From Terriglobales bacterium (GTDB lineage Bacteria; Acidobacteriota; Terriglobia; Terriglobales; Acidobacteriaceae), in the NCBI GenBank assembly GCA_015654835.1, contig JAATGG010000150.1, positions 1-42,480 on the forward strand: 42,480 nucleotides of DNA. The letters run 5' to 3'. Shown here in pieces: positions 24,954 to 31,726 of the stretch; the stretch's first letter is position 1; the number at the start of each line of letters is the position of its first letter. The position numbers and the translations under genes are program-made. The notes below the pieces were generated by a model. It was given only the letters and a program-made list of their open reading frames with translations. It had not been told where the DNA came from and made no database searches.

Positions 24954-26278
24954 TAGATCGCTCTTTCTTGAACCACTGTGGGTGAGGTCGGCATAACGAT
25001 TGGAGATGTAGCTGCTTTTGTGGGCCAGCCGAAGGGACGAAACGTGTGGTCCCATGTGCTGGCCTCGCATGGCAGCACGGCAAAATAATTGACCGCGAGC
25101 ACAAACGCCACACTCCCAAGCGCGATGTAGCCGGCAGCCATCACTAACTCGGGAGCTGAAGGGAAGTAGGTTGTGCTGCGTAACGGCATGTACGCAATCG
25201 ATGTAGGAATGAATCGATAGAGCATGCCTCCAAGACAGGCAACTGCGGACATGTTCAGCAGCGCCCGCGGTGTCTCGCGAATGCGCCGGAAGCGGAGGGC
25301 GACTGCGGGGCCTAGGATCATTGCACTCTCAAAGAGAAATAGAAGGCTCATTTTGTCGAAAGCGAAAGCAGCACGAAGCTGTTGTCGCCAGATCAGGTCG
25401 ATAATCCGAACGGTAATGAAGACAAAGCATGCGCCGGAGAGCAGATTGGCAAGTTCCGCAAGAATAGCCGCATCAAGTGTGCGCGCATAGCGAAGACAAA
25501 CAATCATCAGCAGGAAGATGGTGAACCCAAGTCCGCAGAAAACTGCCGCGATCAAATAAAGCAGCGGCATCACGGGCGATTGCCAGAGTGGATTGATTTT
25601 GGTTCCAGCAAGCAGCAGCAAGCCGCCGAGTGAGGATTGATGCATGAGAGGAATGACATAGGCTCCAATGATGACGAATGGATAAGCTTTGCGGATAATA
25701 GGTGCGATGCGGGACAGGAGCACACGAGATTGTTCACCGCCCGTGTAGTAAACGCGTTCAAGGATGAGCGGGAGAATTTCGAAAGAGAGAAAGACGGAAC
25801 AATAGAGCGGCATGCAGATCGAAATTTCGAGCATCGCCGATTCCGAGTTCCATCTCCATGGCATTAAAGCGCTGTAGAAATTCCACGGGCGACCAACGTC
25901 GAAGCCGAGAGCGATCAACCCTGTCGCGTAGAACAGGAATCCTGAGACAAGCGCGGTGCGCATCACCACATGAAGCTTCTGCCGATTGAATACCCAGGCC
26001 GCCATGCCCAATGCCAGAGGCCCCGATCCCAGCGCTGTTAGTGTCATCACATTGAACGTCTTCCAGATACCCCAGGCATAGACGTCGTTCATCGCCGAGA
26101 ACGGGCCCAGCGGAGAAAAGAATCGAAGCACTGCCAAACCGACTCCGACGGCCGCGAGGCCGCTGAGCATGAGCAGAAACGGAGTCAACACCGGGCCGTG
26201 TGTCACAGGCACGCCGCACTGCCAGTGGTTGATGAGGATCGTTCCTCTTTTGTCGTCGGTGGGCTCTGTGATTTTCAT
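24953..26278 (-). CDS. hybB: HybB/NrfD-type membrane subunit of the hydrogenase
   Basis: A 441-aa polytopic protein with about ten membrane spans, of the NrfD/PsrC family. It anchors the hydrogenase and passes electrons from the ferredoxin subunit to quinone; in E. coli, HybB allows proton-coupled operation. Visible segments: TPFLLMLSGLAAVGVGLAVL (first span), FNVMTLTALGSGPLALGMAA and the family-typical IPLMHQSSLGGLLLLAGTK. It contains no haem-binding motif, which distinguishes it from the b-type cytochrome of HyaC-type enzymes. Its ATG overlaps the TGA of hybA, and its stop overlaps the ATG of hybC, so the stoichiometry is probably set by coupled translation. Confidence 0.92.
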   Translation of the reverse strand: MKITEPTDDKRGTILINHWQCGVPVTHGPVLTPFLLMLSGLAAVGVGLAVLRFFSPLGPFSAMNDVYAWGIWKTFNVMTLTALGSGPLALGMAAWVFNRQKLHVVMRTALVSGFLFYATGLIALGFDVGRPWNFYSALMPWRWNSESAMLEISICMPLYCSVFLSFEILPLILERVYYTGGEQSRVLLSRIAPIIRKAYPFVIIGAYVIPLMHQSSLGGLLLLAGTKINPLWQSPVMPLLYLIAAVFCGLGFTIFLLMIVCLRYARTLDAAILAELANLLSGACFVFITVRIIDLIWRQQLRAAFAFDKMSLLFLFESAMILGPAVALRFRRIRETPRALLNMSAVACLGGMLYRFIPTSIAYMPLRSTTYFPSAPELVMAAGYIALGSVAFVLAVNYFAVLPCEASTWDHTFRPFGWPTKAATSPIVMPTSPTVVQERAI

Positions 26279-27240
26279 AGCTGATCAGGAAATCCAGTCT
26301 TCTCTTCGTGTTCGCGTCGTTCAGCCTCGTGGCGCTCCCAGTTGCGGCGAATGAAAAATCCGAAAACCCCAGCTACGAGTACGGGTCCAGCAAGCCACTT
26401 GTAGAGCACAGATGTAACTTTGGTTGCGTAGTGGCCGAACGATGCGGTGCCGAGCTTTGGAAGACCGAGCTTTTGAAATGAGACGCTCGAAAGATAGAGC
26501 ACCTGAGTTCCGCCAGCCTCATGCTCTCCATACACACGGTTCTCGAAATACTTCTGAGGCGTTGCGGCAATGCGCTCTTTCGCTGTAGCAAGTAGGTCGG
26601 TGCGCTTGCCGAAAATAACCGCGCCGGTAGGGCAGGCCGCGGTACACGCCGGCTGCATATCTTCTTTGAGCCGCTGGTCATAGCAGAACTCGCATTTCAC
26701 AATCTTCGGGTTCCAGTTTTGCCATTGAAACTGCGGAACCTCGAAGGGACAGGCGACTTCGCAATAACGGCAACCAATGCACAAAGAACTATTCCAGGTC
26801 ACTGCGCCGAGGTCTTGCTTCACCAGCGATCCAAATGGGCATCCGGTCACGCATGCGGGGTCGAGGCAATGCATGCACTGTTTCTTGACGAACGCGAATT
26901 CATCGCTGTGCTGATCTTGATAGAGCTCGATGATGTTCTTGGTCTTCGCATTCAATCCCATAGGCATGTCCCAGATTCCGCCGGAGAGCAACGTATCCGA
27001 AGGCAGCCCGTTCGCTTCATTGCAAGCCGGCATGCACGCTTTGCATCCCGTGCAGACGGTACTGTCGTAGAGCATCGCAATGGCGTTGGTTGGTGCTACA
27101 GGATGCTCAGGATGTTCTTCGCCATGCCCCTGTGAGGATGCTCGCGCTTGTGCAGGTGCCGGCAGGAGCGCGCTGACCGCTGTGCCGCCGAGGCCGATCA
27201 TTGCCTTGAAAGCCTGCCGTCGGCTGAGAGTTACGCTCAT
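26275..27240 (-). CDS. hybA: HybA-type 4x[4Fe-4S] ferredoxin subunit, Tat-exported
   Basis: A 321-aa periplasmic electron-transfer subunit between the hydrogenase small subunit and HybB. A twin-arginine signal (LSRRQAFKAMIGLGG) ends near PAPAQA. Four Cys clusters follow: CTGCKACMPAC, CMHCLDPACVTGCP, CIGCRYCEVACP and CEFC with CTAACPTGAVIFG. A C-terminal hydrophobic helix (WLAGPVLVAGVFGFFI) followed by RR would anchor it on the periplasmic face. Four-base ATGA overlaps with hybO before it and hybB after it make it an integral operon member. The cluster pattern and position match E. coli HybA. Confidence 0.94.
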   Translation of the reverse strand: MSVTLSRRQAFKAMIGLGGTAVSALLPAPAQARASSQGHGEEHPEHPVAPTNAIAMLYDSTVCTGCKACMPACNEANGLPSDTLLSGGIWDMPMGLNAKTKNIIELYQDQHSDEFAFVKKQCMHCLDPACVTGCPFGSLVKQDLGAVTWNSSLCIGCRYCEVACPFEVPQFQWQNWNPKIVKCEFCYDQRLKEDMQPACTAACPTGAVIFGKRTDLLATAKERIAATPQKYFENRVYGEHEAGGTQVLYLSSVSFQKLGLPKLGTASFGHYATKVTSVLYKWLAGPVLVAGVFGFFIRRNWERHEAERREHEEKTGFPDQL

Positions 27241-28454
27241 GCCGATGCTCCCGGCTTGGTATCAGAGTCAGATCCTGATCCAGACGTCGGAGGCTCAGAA
27301 CCCGGCGCGCTCTCATCGTCCTCAACTTTTGAGAACTTACGGGAAGCCACGTATCCCGCCCCCGCCAGCGCGCCGACGCCAATGCCGACGAGGCCCGTAG
27401 CGAGCGGACTGATGGTTCCCCTGGTAGTGGTGATTGGCGCATAAGACGTTGGCGGCGCAGCGATGGTGTGAAGCTTTACCACCTCAAACATGGGCACCTT
27501 GAACGCGACGCTTTTTTCAGTACAACCAATGCATGGCGCCCCAATGCCGATCGGCCACACGTCCGGAATCTCATTGAAGTGGCGTGTCGAGCAACCGGCG
27601 TGTGTATCTGGGCCCTTGCAGCCCATTTCGTAGAGACACCAGCCTTCGCGATGTCCTTCGTCACCATACTGCTTTACAAAATTACCCGCATCAAAATGCG
27701 CACGCCTGGGACAGTGTTCGTGGATATCGCGATCAAATGCGAACTTCGGGCGGTGCTGATCATCCATCTCTGGGAGCGTCTTATCGGCGGCATATTGCAG
27801 CAGCACGCCAAGCAGCGTGTAAGGGTTGGGCGGACAGCCAGGAATATTGACGATCGCTTTTCCAGTAAGAACATCTGCAACACCAACCGCCTCCGTCGGA
27901 TCGGGATCAGCCGATGGAATTCCGCCCCATGATGCACAGGAACCGATGGCCACGACAGCAGCGGCTTTGCCGCCAATGTCCGCCAACACTTCGAGTGCCG
28001 GGCGGCCGGCCAGCTTCATGTAGATTCCCTGGTCTTTGCGTGGAATAGATCCTTCCACAACGAGGACGAAGTTGCCGGCATGCTTTTGCACCGCTTCATC
28101 CAGCGCCTGACGCGCCTGCAAGCCCGAGCCGGCCATCAGAGTCTCGTGATATTCAAGGGAGATCACGTTGAGAATCAGGTCGCCGAAATCAGGATGCGAC
28201 GTCTGAAGCAGCGACTCTGTGCAGCCGGTGCAATCCTGGAAATGAAGCCAGATGATCGAGGGTCGAACGACTCTTCCAAGCCCGGCCGCAACGTCTTCCG
28301 GTCTCATTTTGTCCGTGATCGCGAGCCCGTATGGCGCCGCAATCATCAGGGTCGAGCAGAACACGAGGAAGGAGCGGCGACTGATGCCGCAGCGCAGCAG
28401 GCGTTCGTCGATCGACTCTAGAGTTTTCGCCGAAGCGACGAGGGAATTGAGCAT
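27237..28454 (-). CDS. hybO: [NiFe]-hydrogenase small subunit with Tat signal and C-terminal anchor
   Basis: A 405-aa iron-sulfur subunit. The Tat signal reads GISRRSFLVFCSTLMIAAP, and the mature part starts near PSIIWLHFQDCTGCTESLL, whose Cys pair binds the proximal cluster with Cys in GSCASWGG and PGCPPNP. Medial and distal cluster ligands lie in HEHCPRRAHFDAG, WCLYEMGCKGP and GAPCIGCTEK. A C-terminal membrane helix (LATGLVGIGVGALAGAGYVA) is followed by an acidic/Ser tail. The frame opens at 28601, but MLNSLVASAKTLE at 28454 gives a normal Tat n-region and is my choice; the ribosome-binding site is weak. It is the first gene of the operon, so the promoter should lie in 28455-28756. Confidence 0.93.
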   Translation of the reverse strand: MLNSLVASAKTLESIDERLLRCGISRRSFLVFCSTLMIAAPYGLAITDKMRPEDVAAGLGRVVRPSIIWLHFQDCTGCTESLLQTSHPDFGDLILNVISLEYHETLMAGSGLQARQALDEAVQKHAGNFVLVVEGSIPRKDQGIYMKLAGRPALEVLADIGGKAAAVVAIGSCASWGGIPSADPDPTEAVGVADVLTGKAIVNIPGCPPNPYTLLGVLLQYAADKTLPEMDDQHRPKFAFDRDIHEHCPRRAHFDAGNFVKQYGDEGHREGWCLYEMGCKGPDTHAGCSTRHFNEIPDVWPIGIGAPCIGCTEKSVAFKVPMFEVVKLHTIAAPPTSYAPITTTRGTISPLATGLVGIGVGALAGAGYVASRKFSKVEDDESAPGSEPPTSGSGSDSDTKPGASA

Positions 28455-28756
28455 TGTCCGCCAAAACCTTTTAAAAGAGATGAGAGGAACATCTGATTTG
28501 GTCTTGCGGCATTTGCCGATCAGAATTCGGTTCGTCTTGCACCCGAAACTTCTGCAAGACGCGGTCAGATTAACTGACGTGATCCCACGAAGACTGTCCA
28601 ATATTGCTCATCTTCAAGACTGGTTCGCGACTCTGCCAGACCTTAGGCGCGTGTCGCGCTCTCGATGAGCAAGAATGAACAGAAAGGAAATTGATCTGAA
28701 CTGCATACTCCTGTGGCAAGGCTGTCGAAGATTTCGCGAGAAAGCGAAAGGGACCA

Positions 28757-29479
28757 ATGAGAATGAGGAGTGAAGTGGCATTCGAGGATTTTCGCGCTAC
28801 TGCTGGACCTTGTCCGTCGGTTGATCCGCCTTGGCCTGAAGTTCAGGCTGAGTTGGACTCTCTGAAAAAGGTCTTTGAATGTGTAGACCAAACGGTTCTG
28901 TTCATTGAAGATCAACTGTCAACTAGGGTTCTCTACCTGATTGAAGGACAGGTGAAGCTCTCAATGAACTCCAGTTCTGGCAGGCGTCTCATACTGGGCA
29001 TCGCCAATCCCGGTGAGACCTTAGGGCTCGCTGCCTGTCTTTGTGGCAACAGATTCGACACAACTGCGGAGACGCTAAGCCGCTATAAACTTGCATCAGT
29101 CGATCGCGGAACTTATCTGGATTTTCTGGTGAGGTATCCCATGGCCTATAAAAATATTGCACGAGAGTTATGTCTTGACCGTACCCGTGCGCATGAGCAA
29201 CTACGGACTTTGGGTCTCACCGCGAATGCCCCCGCACGGCTCGCTAGGCTTTTGCTGGAGTGATGCGATGATGGGTGGAAAACCGAACACGGCACCCAGG
29301 TGTCGTGTTCGTTTACTCATGGAGAGATAGGTGAATTTATAGGTGCTTCGCGCGAGACGGTGAGTCGCATATTGAGCGATTTCAGATGCCAAGACTTGCT
29401 CAAGTTGAGGGGATCCACGTTAATCATCTCCGACGCGAAGGCACTGGAAGTCTATGCAGGCATTCAGAGGTGTGATTGA
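28757..29479 (+). pseudogene. Crp/Fnr-family regulator interrupted by an in-frame TGA
   Basis: Divergent from the hydrogenase operon. Residues 1-168 give the cyclic-nucleotide-type sensor domain (VLYLIEGQVKLSMNSSSGRR, GETLGLAACLCG) and the dimerisation helix, ending RLARLLLE. A TGA at 29261-29263 stands where family members have Trp. The same frame then continues for 71 residues with the helix-turn-helix: VSCSFTHGEIGEFIGASRET and VSRILSDFRCQDLLKL. One G-to-A change (TGG to TGA) therefore removes the DNA-binding domain. No N-terminal FNR-type Cys set for an Fe-S cluster is clear. Its location suggests it once controlled the hydrogenase genes. It could be a true nonsense mutation, an error, or TGA readthrough. 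Confidence 0.85.
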
Positions 29480-29633
29480 ATCTGAATCATTCTCAACAGT
29501 TGGAGTTCCACTTTTGATCGGATAAGAGTGTCTACCAGCCTGTTGAACCAAATTGGAGAGCAATATGCATGGGGCTCCATCATGCAGGCTCTTGAAGAGA
29601 CGATGCTGCATGCGGTATAGAGGTCGGCCCATC
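29480..29633. other. Non-coding gap between regulator remnant and ATPase remnant
   Basis: No frame with recognisable similarity. A few short imperfect palindromes built on TGCATG occur near 29564-29612; I assign no function to them. Confidence 0.4.
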
Positions 29634-29793
29634 AAACGCTTTCGCTTATAACTCCGTTGGTGTGCCGCTCGCCACGGGTATTTTGTTTTAGCTTTCGGTT
29701 TGCTCTTGAATCCGCTGATAGCAGCGGGCGCCATCAGCTTCAGTTCGGTCTCAGTGATTGCGAATGCGTTGCGACTGCGGACTACCAAATGAT
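29634..29793 (+). pseudogene. C-terminal remnant of a Cu-type P1B ATPase
   Basis: About 160 bases closely resembling 18455-18615, the last two membrane helices of the intact copper ATPase gene. Readable pieces are [18 protein letters not shown] in one frame, then, after an indel near the TTTTAG at 29687-29692, [20 protein letters not shown] and [12 protein letters not shown]. The pieces end at two consecutive stops at the same place as the intact gene. The rest of the ATPase (about 760 codons) is missing. It differs from 18455-18615 at many third positions, so it derives from a separate paralogue rather than from a recent copy. Confidence 0.8.
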
Positions 29794-29885
29794 GAATCCG
29801 TCGCGAAGCGTGATCGTTCGTAATGAGCCTGTGACAAGTGCAATTGTGGCTTAGCAGAATGCGACGGACATTCCCGTACCAGGAC

Positions 29886-30376
29886 TCACCGTACAATAAC
29901 AGCGGACCCGTTCTCTGTTTCATGTTTCACAGCAGCCACCGCCTGGTTGGCCTGATTCAGTGAAAAGACTGAGACGCGCGGTTGAATGTTGAACTTGTGC
30001 GCAAGTGCTAGGAAATCGCGTGCGTCGCCTCGTGTCATGTTCGCCACGCCGCGTATTTGTTGTTCTCCCACAGCAACTTGTCATAGTCGAAGGGAAGCAT
30101 TTGATTAAGATGAATGGCATTGACCGCCACCACGCCATTTCTTCGCAGGATCGAAAGCGCATCAACTACCACCTTGCCGCTTGTCGCGAAGGTGATTGCG
30201 CAATCCAGTGCCACCGATGGTCTGGCAGCTTTGTTACCGACCCAAGTCGCGCCGAATCTGAAAGCCGCCGCACGGTGCGCTTCGCCTCGCGTAATGACAG
30301 ACACTTCGCATCCCCAGGAATGAAGAACTGGAATCGATAGCGTCGCCGTGTGTCCTAAGCGGTTGGCTCGGTCCAT
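29886..30376 (-). pseudogene. Zinc-type alcohol dehydrogenase, C-terminal half with frameshift
   Basis: The frame 30376-30035 encodes the coenzyme-binding half of an MDR alcohol dehydrogenase: VLHSWGCEVSVITRGEAHR, GATWVG, VALDCAITFATSGKVV and LRRNGVVAVNAIHL, ending FDYDKLLWE. Similarity resumes in another frame (30071-29886) as GEQQIRGVANMTRGDARDFL, down to AVAAVKHETENGSAVIV. One missing G in the GGG near 30066-30070 accounts for the shift. The N-terminal catalytic domain with the zinc ligands is absent, and the 5' end runs into the tail of the Crp/Fnr gene read in a different frame. Not functional as an enzyme. Confidence 0.85.
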
Positions 30377-31190
30377 GATTTCGCCGAGGCTGTGTTCTTG
30401 GATATTTCAATTTGCCCGACTCTGAGGAACTGCGGGTAGGCTTGGGCAACCCAAATCTTGGAGCGTTGTATGAGGTAGGATTGTGTCGGAATGGAAATGG
30501 GGCTTCCATCACGAATTGATCATGCAGAACCACATTGAGCAGTGACTTGTGGACCCGGATGCGGCCGTTATATTCGATAAGGCCGAGCTTGCGAAATCTA
30601 TTCATGAAGAAGCTGACGCGGGACGGGGTAGTGCCGATCATCTCTGCCAGAGTTTCCTGCGTGATGGGAGGAATCAGGGGTTCCGGTTCTCCCGGTTCAC
30701 CGAATTCGGCCATCAGCAGGAGAATTCTCGCCAAGCGCCTTTCGCTGGAGTTGAAAAGCTGATAGACAAGATCGCTTTGGGTCCGCATACTCCGGGCCAG
30801 TAGAAATTTCAGGAACAGGTCGGAGAAGGAATGCTCCTCGTGCATCACGCAGATCATCTCCTCCCGCTCTATCTTGAGCGCCGTACAATCAGTAATGGCA
30901 GTGGCGGTCGCCAAATGCAGTTCGCCCACGCTGGCGAGCGCCTCCTCGCCAACAAACTCCCCAGCGGCGAGAAGCGAGATCGTAGCTTCCTTCCCGTCTG
31001 GCGAAACGATTGTGAGTTTTGCCCGGCCCGTCTGAAGATAGAAGATGGCGTCGGCAGTATCTCCCTGCGAAAAGAAGAGCTGCTTGGGTTTCAACTGGAC
31101 GATTTTTCGTCCCAGTCCTGCCTTTGCCAGAAAGGCGGCGACGTCGAAGGTCCCACTTCTGGACTCGGCTATTGGAAGCAGAGTATCCAT
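30234..31190 (-). CDS. Crp/Fnr-family transcriptional regulator with an aberrant C-terminal tail
   Basis: A regulator whose residues 1-224 make a complete Crp/Fnr protein: sensor beta-roll (LFFSQGDTADAIFYLQTGRA, AAGEFVGEEAL), dimer helix (SDLFLKFLLARSMRTQSD) and winged HTH (ITQETLAEMIGTTPSRVSFF, MNRFRKLGLIEYNGRI). Relatives end at about LNVVLHD. Here the frame runs on for some 94 more residues without known similarity, because it reads through the alcohol dehydrogenase remnant in another frame. The tail is Arg/Ser/Pro-rich and probably an accident of a deletion that removed the original stop. The start is the ATG at 31188-31190, behind GGGGGAGGGGAG. No Fe-S Cys set. It may still bind DNA; its target is unknown. 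Confidence 0.85.
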   Translation of the reverse strand: MDTLLPIAESRSGTFDVAAFLAKAGLGRKIVQLKPKQLFFSQGDTADAIFYLQTGRAKLTIVSPDGKEATISLLAAGEFVGEEALASVGELHLATATAITDCTALKIEREEMICVMHEEHSFSDLFLKFLLARSMRTQSDLVYQLFNSSERRLARILLLMAEFGEPGEPEPLIPPITQETLAEMIGTTPSRVSFFMNRFRKLGLIEYNGRIRVHKSLLNVVLHDQFVMEAPFPFRHNPTSYNAPRFGLPKPTRSSSESGKLKYPRTQPRRNHGPSQPLRTHGDAIDSSSSFLGMRSVCHYARRSAPCGGFQIRRDLGR

Positions 31191-31533
31191 CTCCCCTCCC
31201 CCAAATCTGCGCATAATTGTAGTCCGATGATAAGAACAATTGGGAATTGAAAAGCAAAAGGGTTACCGCGAGGCTGCACGCGGCATTATGCTGTCACGAG
31301 TCTAAACTTTGTAAGCTGTTGATTCTATAAAGTAAGAATCTGTCAATAGTATTTGTAGTTCCGATTTCAGAGTCGACTCTGTGCCATACAGCTCGCAAGT
31401 GGTCCATGTTGCTCGACGTGGATGTGCCAAGTCGCTACAGTGAATAGCGCCGGGGGCGGATATCCCGTGGGCGCCAAGCGACAACAGAATTACTTCCTGA
31501 TTGCACGCCAGCAATCAGCAACCGGTGCGAACG
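31191..31533. other. Intergenic stretch 5' of the second Crp/Fnr gene
   Basis: Contains the leader of the Crp/Fnr regulator at its left end and otherwise AT-richer sequence (31290-31350). The 70-codon frame at 31302-31514 (minus) has no recognisable domain. I see no clear operator or promoter. Confidence 0.4.
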
Positions 31534-31679
31534 GAGCTTCTAACCGCCGATGAACCCAGCTTTTGGGCCACAGAGGAGCCAGTTGGCTCTCGCAGGGGAA
31601 GGCGTTGGACGCGCTCATTACTCAAGGGCGTATTCCGCGTATTCCTTACTGGGGCCGGATGAAACACGCAAGACCTTGA
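31534..31679 (+). pseudogene. Possible remnant of an excisionase/MerR-type HTH (HTH_17) protein
   Basis: In one frame ELLTADE, the usual start of HTH_17 proteins, then after a frame change TQLLGHRGASWLSQGKALDA and LITQGRIPRIPYWGR, which resembles the second helix and wing (typical form: QGRIPxIRxGRR). The frame ends at TGA 31677-31679. The pieces are short and joined by an assumed indel near 31550, so this is a tentative call. If right, it may be a trace of a mobile element. Confidence 0.3.
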
Positions 31680-31702
31680 TTGGGATGATTTAGGCCTATA
31701 AT
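31676..31702 (+). promoter_or_regulatory. Putative sigma-70-type promoter of the EAL-PAS-PAS gene
   Basis: TTGATT (31676-31681) and a perfect TATAAT (31697-31702) with a 15-base spacer, shorter than the usual 17. Transcription would begin near 31709, just before a GAGGAG (31712-31717) that could serve as the ribosome-binding site of the EAL gene. Confidence 0.4.
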
Positions 31703-31726
31703 CGCGGCACTGAGGAGTACGGCGAT

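Noticed and set aside
29261..29263. TGA as a selenocysteine codon in the Crp/Fnr gene
   Set aside because: Family members have Trp, not Cys, at this place, and I see no evident hairpin directly downstream that would act as a SECIS element; a TGG-to-TGA change is simpler.
31628..31645. Tandem GCGTATTCC GCGTATTCC as a possible operator or attachment core
   Set aside because: Two copies of nine bases within the putative HTH remnant; too short and with no partner copy nearby.
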